DNA from: Erwinia persicina NBRC 102418
GTDB taxonomy: Bacteria > Pseudomonadota > Gammaproteobacteria > Enterobacterales > Enterobacteriaceae
Direction of reading: 5' to 3'
Length of the DNA: 64,000 nucleotides
Assembly: GCF_001571305.1 (NCBI RefSeq)
Contig: NZ_BCTN01000010.1
Span: 1 to 64,000 of the forward strand
This document shows, piece by piece, positions 1 through 9,300 of the stretch (its first letter is position 1; every line of letters starts with the position of its first letter). Position numbers and translations under genes: made by a program. Below the pieces are notes generated by a model. It did no database searches. It saw nothing but the letters and a program-made list of their open reading frames with translations, and was not told the origin of the DNA.

Positions 1-112
1 ATGTTGAATACGTTGCATCCCCTGGTATTCCCCTCTTTCTGACCTCAGCATTATCCCAGCACACTCTCTTTCGATAATAAACCTCCCTGTTTTACTGCCC
101 GATCTCGCTGAA

Positions 113-349
113 CTACATCCCGGAATAATTCACCGACAGTGCGACCAGTCCAGCGGCCAGTGCAATACAGGAGGGCAGCAGCATATAGTGGCGCAGACGC
201 TTATGATACAGCATCACCACGGTTGCCAGGAAAGCCACCACCATCAGCACCCGCCACTCACTGAATGACAACTCCATTAGCGCCACCAGCGGCATCATCG
301 CACAAGGCACCAGCACGCCCCAGCCGCTATCCAGTTTTTTGCCTGTCAT
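113..349 (-). CDS. DUF1435 family small membrane protein (YjjZ-like)
   Basis: A 78-residue protein with two or three hydrophobic segments (about residues 10-27, 32-48 and 55-72) separated by a basic loop rich in Lys, Arg and His (around residues 49-54). The length, the early GWGVL stretch and the LRHY-LLPSC signature resemble enteric YjjZ/DUF1435 proteins as I remember them. The molecular function is unknown. In E. coli yjjZ sits beside fhuF and is reported as a Fur target. Here a Fur-box-like palindrome lies 72 bp upstream of the start, which fits iron control. No fhuF is visible in the 112 bases downstream. Family call is moderate, function unassigned. Confidence 0.6.
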   Translation of the reverse strand: MTGKKLDSGWGVLVPCAMMPLVALMELSFSEWRVLMVVAFLATVVMLYHKRLRHYMLLPSCIALAAGLVALSVNYSGM

Positions 350-420
350 CCCGCTTCCCCCCTATAAGCCGCACGCGGACACGACGCCCGTCAGCCTTGC
401 AGTGTCCACACAATCGCAAA

Positions 421-435
421 TGGTAATGATTACCA
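421..435. promoter_or_regulatory. Fur-box-like palindrome
   Basis: The sequence TGGTAATGATTACCA is a perfect 7-1-7 inverted repeat. It differs from the 7-1-7 Fur core (TGATAATNATTATCA) only at one symmetric pair. It lies between the divergent DUF1435 gene (start 349) and the diguanylate cyclase gene (start 646), nearer the former. The rest of the 350-645 gap is AT-rich and shows no other clear site. Confidence 0.5.
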
Positions 436-645
436 ATATCATATGATAGTTTTTATCACTTTGCAGCATATTGTTGTTGAAACTTTATCCCGCCAGATGA
501 CAGCTTCGCGTTTAAGTGGTAGATTGGCAGCGATCAATATTCAGAAAAATCTAATAATAACGGCTCTAAACTATTCCAATTACGAAATATCAGCGATTTA
601 ATAAGGTCGTGTTTAGGTATTTCAGGGCAGTCACGAGTAATCATA

Positions 646-1743
646 ATGAAATTACAAAGCTACGATGAATTGCTTAACAGCAAGCATCGGCTATCGTTGA
701 TGCTATTTCTTTTTTTAAACACAGCGACTGCCGTATTTTCCATGCTCAATGTTAATCGTCTTTCCGCCCCGATGGTGACCCTACCTACGGCGACCATTAT
801 AATATTGAGCATCATGTTACTCATCTGGATGGTTTTAAAACCGCTGGGGACATTTCCACTATTAAATAGTGCGGCCCTGATCACCGGCGTACTTTGGGCC
901 TGGCAAATTGGGCTGAAGTATCAGCAAAATTTTTATTTTGAAAACAGCTTCCTGCTGATCTCACTGGTGAGTGTGTTTTTTATCAGTGCCATCGCGCTGG
1001 GCGATCACCTGCTCGCGTTCTGTCTGCACACGGCCCCTGCCTCCGCAACAGTGCTGATACTGGACCATGGCCAGAATACCTTTGTGCTGCTGTTTACCAT
1101 TATCCTGCCGCTGTTCGGTTTTACCCTGCATCACCTGATGCTGCGGCGGCGTGATAACTTTACCCGGCGTCTGGTGAGCCAGCTCTACGAAGAGAAAGAG
1201 ACCTACAGCGACCTGAGTATGCTGGATCCGCTAACCGGGTTGTATAACCGGCGCGGGCTGAAAAACCGGCTGGAGAATATTCTGGATAACCATGCGGGCA
1301 GCCATTTTGTCCTGCTGCTGGATATTGATAACTTCAAAGCTTATAACGATAACTATGGTCATGCGATGGGGGATCAGGCACTGGCACGCGTCTCGGTCGC
1401 CATCCGCGATGCGGTACGCTCACGTGATATTGTGACGCGCTACGGTGGGGAAGAATTTCTGGTATTACTGACCAACGTAAATGAATCTATTGCCCTGAAA
1501 CTGGCCGAGCGCATCCGTCAATATGTACTGGACCTGGAAATCCCTCACCGCTTCAACGATCGGGTTGCCACCCATGTGACCATTAGTGCCGGTATTGCCC
1601 CGCTGATGGGCGAAGATTTTGACAATGCACTGGCAAATGCCGATCGGGCGTTATATCTGGCTAAAAACCAGGGGCGTAATACTATTCTCTCCCATCATGA
1701 CCTGGTAAAAAAACACTTAAGCCAGGCTGCCGATGCGTTATAA
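646..1743 (+). CDS. Membrane-anchored diguanylate cyclase (GGDEF)
   Basis: A 365-residue protein that should make cyclic di-GMP from two GTP. The N-terminal half (about residues 15-165) contains roughly six hydrophobic segments, forming an uncharacterised membrane sensor region. A short linker leads to a GGDEF domain from about residue 190 (DPLTGLYNRRG). The active-site motif is GGEEF at residues 267-271, a catalytically competent variant. An inhibitory I-site RxxD (RSRD, residues 258-261) sits five residues before it, so product feedback is expected. No EAL domain is present. The gene is monocistronic, with a terminator directly after the stop. The ribosome site is weak. Confidence 0.9.
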   Translation: MKLQSYDELLNSKHRLSLMLFLFLNTATAVFSMLNVNRLSAPMVTLPTATIIILSIMLLIWMVLKPLGTFPLLNSAALITGVLWAWQIGLKYQQNFYFENSFLLISLVSVFFISAIALGDHLLAFCLHTAPASATVLILDHGQNTFVLLFTIILPLFGFTLHHLMLRRRDNFTRRLVSQLYEEKETYSDLSMLDPLTGLYNRRGLKNRLENILDNHAGSHFVLLLDIDNFKAYNDNYGHAMGDQALARVSVAIRDAVRSRDIVTRYGGEEFLVLLTNVNESIALKLAERIRQYVLDLEIPHRFNDRVATHVTISAGIAPLMGEDFDNALANADRALYLAKNQGRNTILSHHDLVKKHLSQAADAL

Positions 1744-1780
1744 AAAATGAAGGCGGCCTTATTTAAGGCCCATTCATTTT
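1744..1780 (+). terminator. Rho-independent terminator after the diguanylate cyclase gene
   Basis: A hairpin with GGCCTT-ATTT-AAGGCC at its core, extended by AATGAA/TTCATT arms and followed by TTTT. It starts at the stop codon of the cyclase gene. The A-rich left side could also let it act in the other direction. Confidence 0.75.
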
Positions 1781-1967
1781 AAAAGCTTAACCTTTTCTTT
1801 AATACAAATCCCCGTCCAGCCCGCTAAAAATAAGATATTGCTGCGAATTAAGTTTTTAAATGATTAACGATGGTGTTTGTTTCTTACCGGGCAAGAGCCA
1901 TTTTTTTGACGTTTACAGATCGTGGACAATATGGCAATTTTATCTCTTCATCACGCAGGAGATAAGC

Positions 1968-2447
1968 ATGAGTCTGGAGTCAGTACGGCAGTTTTTTGCA
2001 GATCGCGCACCCGAAATTGACATCATTGAACTGTCAGAAAGCACCGCCACCGTCGCCCTTGCTGCCGCCGCTCATCAGGTTGAGCCGGGGCAGATTGCCA
2101 AGACCCTGTCGTTAAAAGTGAAGGATCGTGTGGTTCTGATTGTCACGCGAGGTGACGCACGGCTGGATAACCGCAAACTGAAAGAGGCGCTCGGGGCAAA
2201 AGCCAGAATGCTGAATACCGATGAAGTGGTGAGCTGGACCGGTCATCCGGTGGGCGGCGTCTGCCCCTTTGGTCTGGAAAACCCGCTGACCGTCTACTGC
2301 GACGTGTCGCTCAGGGACTATCAGGAAGTGCTGCCGGCTGCCGGGGCCATTCACAGCGCGGTCCGCATTGCCCCTGAATATATGGCGCAGCTGACCGGGG
2401 CGCAGTGGATCGATGTCTGCCAGCCCCCCCTCCAGCAGGCAGGCTGA
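1968..2447 (+). CDS. YbaK/EbsC-type aminoacyl-tRNA deacylase domain protein
   Basis: A 159-residue single-domain protein of the YbaK/ProX editing family, which hydrolyses misacylated tRNA (for example Cys-tRNA-Pro or Ala-tRNA-Pro) in trans. Family hallmarks are the GQIAKTL segment, the ALGAKARM stretch and the GHPVGGVCPFGL loop that shapes the substrate pocket. The start at 1968 is chosen because AGGAG (1957-1961) precedes this ATG at good spacing. An in-frame ATG at 1860 gives a 36-residue extension that looks noncoding. It is not the full YbaK itself, and which tRNA it edits cannot be read from sequence. Confidence 0.85.
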   Translation: MSLESVRQFFADRAPEIDIIELSESTATVALAAAAHQVEPGQIAKTLSLKVKDRVVLIVTRGDARLDNRKLKEALGAKARMLNTDEVVSWTGHPVGGVCPFGLENPLTVYCDVSLRDYQEVLPAAGAIHSAVRIAPEYMAQLTGAQWIDVCQPPLQQAG

Positions 2448-2464
2448 CACGACGCCGGGGTGCG

Positions 2465-3670
2465 TTACGACTGACCCGAAATAATCGCCCCCCGCGTTTC
2501 CCGGCCAAAGGCGACAATCACACAAATCAACACCGCCACAGTACCGGCCACTATCGCCATCGCCAGCGCGTAATTGTTGCCGTTGGCAATGGCGATTTTT
2601 GACTGCAGCGTGGCGTTGACCGACGCCACCAGATTTCCTAACTGATAGACAAACCCCGGCAGAACCGCGCGCGCCCCGGCAGGCACCAGCTCCGTCAGCC
2701 AGCCCGGCACCACCCCCCATGCGCCCTGCACCATAAACTGCATCAGAAACGCGCCTGCACCCACCGCCCAGGATCCGCTGGAAAAAGCCCACAGCGGCAG
2801 CACCGGCAGCGCCAGGAAAGCTGCGATGATTATCGCCTTCTTACGGCCTGTTTTTTCCGACAGCGCCCCAAACAGAATGCCGCCAAGGATCGCCGCAATG
2901 TTGTAGAAAATGGCAATAATGCTGATGGTATGAGGTGCAAACCCCTGCTGCACTTTCAGATAGGTCGGGTAGAGATCCTGCGTACCGTGGCTGAAGAAGT
3001 TAAAGCAGGCCATCAGCAGCACCAGATAGACGCAGAGCTTCCAGTGGCTTTTCAGCACCGGCAGCAGCGCCACCGTCTCTTTGCGCTCGCGCGCTGCCAG
3101 CCACACCGGCGACTCGGGGACTTTAAAATAGATAAACGGCAGCAGTAACACCGGCAGCGCACCAATCAGGAACATCCCGCGCCAGCCTACCAGGCTGTAA
3201 AACAGACCAAACACCACGGAGGCCAGCAGATAGCCAAAAGGATAACCCGCCTGAAATACGCCTGACATCAGCCCCCGCGAGCGGTCAGGGATGGTTTCCA
3301 TCGCCAGGGAAGAGGCGACTCCCCAGACGCCGCCCATCGCCACCCCGTAAATCACGCGGAAGGCCAGGAACCACAGTAGCGAGGGAGACCAGGCGGAGAG
3401 CAGCTCAAAAATCGTAAAGGCGATAATGTTGGCCATCAGCACAGGCCGGCGACCGAATTTTTCTGCCAGCCGGCCAAACAGCAGCGCGCCCAGTGGTCGC
3501 ACCGCCAGCGTCAGCATAATCGCCAGTGATACATCGGTGATGCTGACGTGAAAATTATCCGCGATATCACTGAGCACGAAGACCAGGATAAAAAAGTCAA
3601 ACGCATCCAGCGTCCAGCTGCCGAAACAGGCGAAAGCGACATTGCGCTGAGTCGAAGTCCAGTTAAGCAT
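2465..3670 (-). CDS. MFS transporter, SHS/NanT-like (organic acid:H+ symporter)
   Basis: A 401-residue protein with twelve predicted membrane segments and the MFS motif GRLAEKFGRRP after helix 2. The opening (WTLDAFDFF) and the GVASSLAMETIPDRSRG segment resemble the sialate/lactate:H+ symporter branch, so the likely substrate is a carboxylate such as lactate or a related acid. This is family inference; nothing nearby names a substrate. AGGA lies 8 bases before the ATG. Its stop lies 17 bp from the convergent YbaK-type gene. Confidence 0.8.
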   Translation of the reverse strand: MLNWTSTQRNVAFACFGSWTLDAFDFFILVFVLSDIADNFHVSITDVSLAIMLTLAVRPLGALLFGRLAEKFGRRPVLMANIIAFTIFELLSAWSPSLLWFLAFRVIYGVAMGGVWGVASSLAMETIPDRSRGLMSGVFQAGYPFGYLLASVVFGLFYSLVGWRGMFLIGALPVLLLPFIYFKVPESPVWLAARERKETVALLPVLKSHWKLCVYLVLLMACFNFFSHGTQDLYPTYLKVQQGFAPHTISIIAIFYNIAAILGGILFGALSEKTGRKKAIIIAAFLALPVLPLWAFSSGSWAVGAGAFLMQFMVQGAWGVVPGWLTELVPAGARAVLPGFVYQLGNLVASVNATLQSKIAIANGNNYALAMAIVAGTVAVLICVIVAFGRETRGAIISGQS

Positions 3671-3838
3671 AGAGAGGGTCCTGTCTTAGAGGCTCACAAG
3701 AATGTTAATAACTTGTTTATATCATGTAAGACAGAAGTGGATTCTGGCGGTTTTGTCAGGCTTATCACCAGACTGTAAAAGGGGATGTCATTGTGTTACC
3801 AGACTAATAATTAGCCTGGTAATCAGCATTATCAGACG

Positions 3839-4276
3839 TTACAGATCACGGGCAATCATCGCCTGCAACCCCACCTGCTGGCCGTAAGAGAGTTCCAGCG
3901 TGTTGCCATCGGGATCGGCAAAGAAAGCCCAGTAGCCCACGGGCTCAGGGAACTGAACCGGCGCTTTGCGCAGCACGCCCTCTTTTTCTGCCAGCGCGAC
4001 TTTACGGTCAATCTCTTCGCGGGTGGCGCAGGCAACGCCAAGGTGGCCGAACGGCCCGAGGGGCGTATCCCTTCTGACCGCAGTCTGCACCAGCACCAGC
4101 GCAAACGGTCGGGTCAGGTCAGAAAGCCAGGCCACTTTTTCGGCCTCCGGCACCCCCGGCTCGCGCTGGTGCACCACCTGCATCCCGGCATAGCGCTGAT
4201 AGAAATCGATACTTTTTTGTAAGTCCTGCACTTCAAACGCTACGTGGGTGAACCCCACATCCACTGCACTACTCAT
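3839..4276 (-). CDS. VOC (glyoxalase/dioxygenase fold) family protein
   Basis: A 145-residue protein with two beta-alpha-beta-beta-beta modules. The first starts at VGFTHVAFEVQDLQKSIDFYQ and the second at FGHLGVACATREEIDR, ending in the typical FADPDGNTLELSYGQ. Metal ligand candidates are His10, His77 and the Glu in NTLEL. Members are glyoxalases, dioxygenases or resistance proteins and cannot be told apart here. AGGAG sits 6 bases before the start. About 110 bp separate it from the lipoprotein remnant upstream, so it may share or lie just beyond the end of the cdi transcript. Confidence 0.8.
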   Translation of the reverse strand: MSSAVDVGFTHVAFEVQDLQKSIDFYQRYAGMQVVHQREPGVPEAEKVAWLSDLTRPFALVLVQTAVRRDTPLGPFGHLGVACATREEIDRKVALAEKEGVLRKAPVQFPEPVGYWAFFADPDGNTLELSYGQQVGLQAMIARDL

Positions 4277-4387
4277 CGCCCGCTCCTTGATTTATCGTCA
4301 GAGCCGTTATCATGGCGCGTTTGCGGCAAGGCAGGTGATCGTCAGTGCGGGCGGCGGGTATCAGGGCACAGATTGTGCTATTCGTGT

Positions 4388-4490
4388 TCAGTACGTGACC
4401 CGTGGCACCATCGTCTGCCAGCCGCCATCCTGCGGCAGGTATTTATTGCCGTAAGACACACAGGCAATGGGTTTCAGACCCCACCGCTGC
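4388..4490 (-). pseudogene. 3' remnant of a third lipoprotein paralog
   Basis: Read on the minus strand this stretch encodes GLKPIACVSYGNKYLPQDGG followed by WQTM and a stop. It matches the C-terminus of the lipoprotein at 5430-5996 (LKPIANVTYGNKYLPQDGGW). At DNA level the block around 4411-4487 is nearly identical to 5452-5528, including a run of 25 identical bases. No start, signal peptide or upstream body is present. It is most simply the tail of a deleted third copy. Confidence 0.8.
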
Positions 4491-4523
4491 TTTGCAGCTC
4501 TGATGGCGTGAGGGTCTCAGGGC

Positions 4524-5120
4524 TCATCGCAGGTCAACAGGGGGAGACGGAGGCACCAGCCTGTCCGGCATCTTTTTCCAGTTAGCATCTTCATGGCCAT
4601 ATTGCCCGCCCCAGGTGACATCACTGATGCGTTCCAGCTGCCACTGTCCCGCAGCATTCTGCTTCAGCTCGTACGGCAAACCGCGGCACTGGCGCAGACG
4701 TACGTCAACCTGCAACCCGAACTGATAGTCGTGCCCCTTCTTCGGTACAAAGCTCATGGTACTGCTGCACTGGTTGTTGCCGCCGTCATAGGCCAGACCG
4801 ATGATGGTTTTCTGACCTGCCACCACCGGGGTTTCGTAATAGTCGCTCCAGGACGATTTGACCTGATCGCTGGCCACCGGCATCCCGCGATCCTGAATAT
4901 GGGTCAGGACAAACTCACTGCTGCGCACCAGCCCTCCCGTCCTCTGGCCGTTGACTTCCTGCTCAATGGAGGCCTGCTCAGTGCCGCCGACAATACGCAC
5001 CGAGGCGGTATTCTCACCCGCGGCAGGCGGGGTGAAAAAGGTATTATGCGGAAACTGGCTACAACCGCTGATGGAGGCCAGCAGCAGGGACAGGGACAGC
5101 GCTGTTTGACGATACCTCAA
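4524..5120 (-). CDS. Putative outer-membrane lipoprotein (paralog 2 of the cdi-downstream pair)
   Basis: A 198-residue precursor with a lipoprotein signal peptide; the lipobox is SISGC with Cys20. There is no Asp after the Cys, so sorting to the outer membrane is expected. The mature part aligns along its length with the protein at 5430-5996: FFTPP.AGE, a VRIVGGTE strand, GGLVR.SE.VL, YYETPVVAGQKT, a conserved Cys pair, and W.K.. near the end. I do not recognise a named family. It overlaps the preceding small gene by 4 bp (ATGA type), so translation is coupled. It may be an accessory or duplicated immunity-type protein of the CDI locus, but that rests on position alone. Confidence 0.75.
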   Translation of the reverse strand: MRYRQTALSLSLLLASISGCSQFPHNTFFTPPAAGENTASVRIVGGTEQASIEQEVNGQRTGGLVRSSEFVLTHIQDRGMPVASDQVKSSWSDYYETPVVAGQKTIIGLAYDGGNNQCSSTMSFVPKKGHDYQFGLQVDVRLRQCRGLPYELKQNAAGQWQLERISDVTWGGQYGHEDANWKKMPDRLVPPSPPVDLR

Positions 5121-5395
5121 TGTGCCTCCCTGTTGGTATCAGGCAGGATCAGAGCCAGTAGCTCAGTTGCCAGCGACCTGGCTTCCTGTTGATAATTTTC
5201 ACGCCAGCTTGCCAATCCATGGACGGGACGCCCCTGCTCATCCCACTCCGCCAGCGCCAGGCCATTGACGATCTCCAGTTCAAACCACAGGCTCTGCCAG
5301 GCGTCGGTATCCGCTACCAGGGCGCGGTCCTGCCACAACAACTCGGTATACGCGACAAAACGGGCCCAACTGAAGAGGTCTTCACTGGCCCGCAT
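5117..5395 (-). CDS. Small conserved-looking protein of unknown function between the lipoproteins
   Basis: About 92 residues, acidic, helical and rich in Trp, Leu and Glu (LFSWARFVAYTELLWQ, WFELEIVNGLALAEW), with no signal peptide or membrane segment. The start is uncertain. ATG 5395 lacks a strong ribosome site; a longer frame reaches back into the preceding lipoprotein gene to 5512. The stop overlaps the next lipoprotein start. I do not recognise the family. Its size, acidity and place in the tail of a CDI operon fit an immunity-like protein, but this is only inference. Confidence 0.6.
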   Translation of the reverse strand: MRASEDLFSWARFVAYTELLWQDRALVADTDAWQSLWFELEIVNGLALAEWDEQGRPVHGLASWRENYQQEARSLATELLALILPDTNREAH

Positions 5396-5429
5396 ACCCG
5401 ACACGGCCAGCCACTGACGCGCGTCAGGC

Positions 5430-5996
5430 TTACTCTTCGGTGACAAGCCGCACCATTTTCTGCCAGCCGCCATCCTGCGGCAGATATTTATTGCCGTAAG
5501 TGACGTTGGCAATGGGTTTCAATACCCATTGTCCGCCCGCGTCTTTGACCAGTTCATTCGGCCAGGCACGGCAGCGATACATTTTCAGATCGACCGCCTG
5601 ACTCAACTGATAATAATGTCCTTTCTCCGGGACAAAGCTAACGATATTCATGCAGCGGTTCTTACCGCGATTGTAACTGTGATACACCGTGGTTTTTCGG
5701 CCCGCATAAACCGGCGTTTCAAAATAATCACTGGTGTAGGTCGCTTCCTTACCGCTCACCCTGGGCATGCCCTGATCCTGCGTATTACGCAACACCAGAC
5801 TGCTTTCACGGATGAGCCCCCCGCGCAGTTTACCGTTGTCCATTTGATACAGCGCATTACTCTCCGTGCTGCCCATAATGCGCAGCATGGCGACTTCCGC
5901 ACCCGCTGGAGGCGGAGTAAAGAACTCCTGCTGTGGCAGCAGGCTACAGCCGCTGAGCAGAAACGCAGCCAGCGGCAAGATACGTTGATAAGGCAT
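5430..5996 (-). CDS. Putative outer-membrane lipoprotein (paralog 1 of the cdi-downstream pair)
   Basis: A 188-residue precursor with signal peptide and lipobox LLSGC (Cys17). The mature region is homologous to the lipoprotein at 4524-5120, with shared FFTPPPAG, LRIMGSTE, GGLIRESS.VL, YFETPVYAGRKT, FVPEKGHYY and GGQW blocks. The start at 5996 is chosen because GGAG lies 7 bases upstream and it aligns with the paralog's start. An alternative ATG at 6017 overlaps the immunity stop (ATGA) and also has a fair AGGAAG. It directly follows the immunity gene and is probably cotranscribed with cdiA. Function unknown. Confidence 0.75.
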   Translation of the reverse strand: MPYQRILPLAAFLLSGCSLLPQQEFFTPPPAGAEVAMLRIMGSTESNALYQMDNGKLRGGLIRESSLVLRNTQDQGMPRVSGKEATYTSDYFETPVYAGRKTTVYHSYNRGKNRCMNIVSFVPEKGHYYQLSQAVDLKMYRCRAWPNELVKDAGGQWVLKPIANVTYGNKYLPQDGGWQKMVRLVTEE

Positions 5997-6013
5997 CGTC
6001 TCACTCCGCAGTA

Positions 6014-6376
6014 TCATGTCCAGACTTCCTGCCCCTCAGGGGTGATCCACACCAGCCCCGCCGGCGCTTTCGCCAGGAACCAGAAGCCGGTTTCATCCAA
6101 ATCGTCTAACTCATCGTAAGAGTCCGCCTGTGGCCAGGCATCTTTCAGGCACTGAAGCTGTTCCTCAACCGTACCCGTCAGGTAGACGCCATTACAGGCC
6201 AGGCGAACCTGACCAGCCGTCATCAGCTGTTGCAACAGTTCAAAGAAAAGTGCTTTTCTCAGGGCGCTGTTATCAGCCATGCCACGACATTCGACCTCAA
6301 GATGCTGCCAGACAGCGCCGAGCGACAGACCCCGGGCGCTGGCGATCACCGCCTGATAAATGCTCTCTCTGTTCAC
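6014..6376 (-). CDS. cdiI: DUF596-like CDI immunity protein
   Basis: A 120-residue acidic cytosolic protein. It begins NRESIYQAVIASARGLSLGAVW and ends AGLVWITPEGQEVWT. This matches my memory of DUF596, a family found beside toxin C-termini of CdiA and polymorphic toxins. It starts with GTG and overlaps the cdiA stop by 4 bp (GTGA), the usual coupling of toxin and immunity gene. The expected role is to bind and neutralise the C-terminal toxin domain of CdiA in the producing cell. The family call is from memory, while the position is strong independent support. Confidence 0.75.
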   Translation of the reverse strand: MNRESIYQAVIASARGLSLGAVWQHLEVECRGMADNSALRKALFFELLQQLMTAGQVRLACNGVYLTGTVEEQLQCLKDAWPQADSYDELDDLDETGFWFLAKAPAGLVWITPEGQEVWT

Positions 6377-9300
6377 TGGAATTTCATCTCCACTTTTTTC
6401 CCTTTATTAATGGACGGCGTAATTACGTCAATGGTCCATTTAGCCCCGGTCTGCTCGGTGGAATTCGAGAAATCTCTCAGCGTCATGGTACTCCCGGCAT
6501 TGGCACCACTGGTCACTTTAACGGAGTAAAGCGTTCCTTTACCGGGGATGGCTTTTGCCGCCGGCAGCACTTCCGCGCCTGAAATCTGCTGGAAGTAGGT
6601 CTTCACATCAGCCTCAGAGGCCCCTTTAAATACCGGCGCACCGATACTGGTCGTTGGATCAGCCATTAACGTTTTCCCGTTTATCGACAGTGAGAAGTCT
6701 TTCGGTGGCAGAGAGGCGTCATTATACATTGCTGCCAGATCATTGATCTTCTTTTGCGCCTGCTGCTGGAACACCATTCCCGTCGTTTTGCTACTCAGAT
6801 CGGTTGCCGTTGTATTGTTATCGGCAATGCGCTTCAGGGCCGCCGCTTCTTCCATTATATTGGCGTTAGTGGATGTTTTTGGCGATACGGCAGGCGTTTT
6901 TACACTCCCCGGCATATACACGCTGGCGAGTGATACCGTAATAGCGTGCAGCTGCATCACCGTATCGTAGCGTTCCGCAATTTCATCCCAGCTTTTACCC
7001 GAATCCCTGGCGATAGCCGTAATCGCTCTGTCACGCGTGACGCTTCCGGCATCGACGCCTGACATAATGGCACTGGCATTAGCCGCATCCTGAGGATACA
7101 GCTCGCTGTACAGCATACGTACGCTGACGCTTTCCCCGTAGGTATCCAGCGCCTGTTGTGCCTTGCTTACCAGCGCAGTACACGCCGCACCACCTTTATT
7201 TCCGTTAGTACAAACGTCTTTGATTGCCTGATCGCGGGCTTTATCAACCGTGCGGGTCGCATTCAGCTCACTGGACTCCGCAGCGGTTAACGTCCCCAAC
7301 CGCTCTTTACGCTCCAGTACCGCTTTGCGTTCCGCTTCGCCGGCACTGAGGTAATTATGCTCAATCGCATTATTACCGTTCGCGTACCCTTCTGCGGCAC
7401 CTACGCTATCGCCACTACCGATGGCACCGGCAATGCTGGACGCGATCAACGCCAGGTTTTTAATCGTGCCCTTCTGCTGATCGTTAAGATCGCTGGTGGC
7501 CACTTCCGGATAGAGCGCGTTATGAATCGTGCGGATCGCCAGTTCACCGCCTCCAGCGCCCAGCGCACCGGCCGCCACATTTTGTCCGCTCATTTCTGCC
7601 ACCACACCACCGAGGATTGCATGGGCAAAGGCATTGGTGGCGATCTCTTCTGCCGTTGGATTTTTCGGATCCGAAAGGGTCAGATCTTTAATGACACCGG
7701 CCATATAAGGAGCAGACGCCTGGGCCAGCGCTTTACTGGCATCCCCACCCGCCAGCGCAGTAATGGCGGTCACGGCGGCATCTGCGGCCATCTTGATTTT
7801 GCCGTCGTCCTTGTAGTCGGCCATCATATCTTTGTAGGTGTCGCTACCCCGCACCCGATCCCAGTAAGCCTCGCGATCTTTGATAGTGGCATCCGCACCC
7901 GGCGCTTCACCCGCTTCTTTAATTCCGGCTTCCAGCGCCCAGTATTCGCGCTCGGCGATCGCCGCACTGACGGTCTGGCTGGCAACCTGACCAATCAACT
8001 GCACTTTCTGCAGGCGCTTCTGCTCTTTTGCCTTATCAAAGATCGGGCTAAGCGTCTGATTGGCATGCTCAACATCGCGGCTCAGGGTGGCGACATCCTG
8101 CTGCTGCGCCTCCGGATTCCGCACAATCAGCGTGCCGTCAGATACCGCCGAGTAAGTTGTGCTCTCGCCGCTGCCGCTGGAACGGGATGCCGACATCGAA
8201 TTCGGCGCCAGGTTATCGCCAAGCTGCTCCGTGACAGTACGTTTCACCGGTTGCTGGTCAGCCGGGAGCGATTCATCTGTTTTATCTTTGGTGGAGAAGG
8301 AGCTCGACATCCCCAGGCTGACGCCCGAAGCCGAATAATCGGCCTGGTTTTGAATATCGCTGAAACCAAGCGTGCCGGTATCCAGGCGATTCTTCGCCGC
8401 ATCGGCGGTGCTGCCAATCACCGCCCCGTTAAGCTGGGTGTGATTGCCGACCGTCACGTCATAGCCGCCGTCCCCCGCGAAGATGCCGCTCTGTTCCTGC
8501 ACGCTTTCGTAATTACTGGTTAACTTATTGTTGGTGATCGACAGACTGCCGCTGGCCGTCATCGTGCCAAAGGTGAAGCTCAGGCCGCCGCTGATATTCT
8601 GATCTTTCGACTTGTAGTTATTGCTGTCCTGCTCGCTGGTGATGGTCAGATCGCGCCCGACATCCGCCACGATGCGATCGGCGCTGACCTGCGCCCCGGT
8701 CAGGGTAGTATCGCGGCCGCTGAGCAGCGTGATTTTGTTACCCGCATCCAGCGTGGTTTCGTTATGGGTCAGACCGTCGCCGTTTTCGCTACCTTTTCCT
8801 TTGTTTCCATTAGCAAAAATACTGAGCCCGGCACCACCGGACCCCACGCCAAGGCTGGCACCAATCGCCCCCCCACCGCTGCTCTTGTCGCCGCTGGAGA
8901 CCTGGCTGTTTTCTGCCGACAGCAGGTTGATATCGCGCGCAGCGGATAACAGCATCTCATTCCCCGCCTGCAGCTGGCTGCCCTGCACCAGAATATCGCC
9001 ATCCTGAGCCGGACTGTCGCTGCCGGTCGCGAAGATATTCAGATTTTTTGCCGCCTGAATCGCGCTGCCTGCCGATGTCACCTGGTCGCTCTGGCTTTCA
9101 CTCTGCGCTTTTTGCATGCCCAGAGACAGGCTGATGCCGACAAAACTGGTGTTAGTCGGATCCTGAACCGCGCCGCGTACAGCCTGGGCCGCCTGATAAC
9201 CGTCCAGGCCCGCTTTGACCAGCTGCAAACGTGCCACGCGGTCATCCTGCTTATCGGTTTCCATCTCGGAAATCGTTTTCGCCGTATTCAGTGCGGTACC

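Noticed and set aside
1-112. Short plus-strand frame starting at base 1
   Set aside because: It stops after 13 codons, and no minus-strand gene end (for example fhuF) can be recognised in so short a stretch.
2112-2792. 226-codon minus-strand frame opposite the YbaK-type gene and the MFS gene end
   Set aside because: A shadow frame with skewed composition (Gly, Arg, Cys runs); both real genes are well supported.
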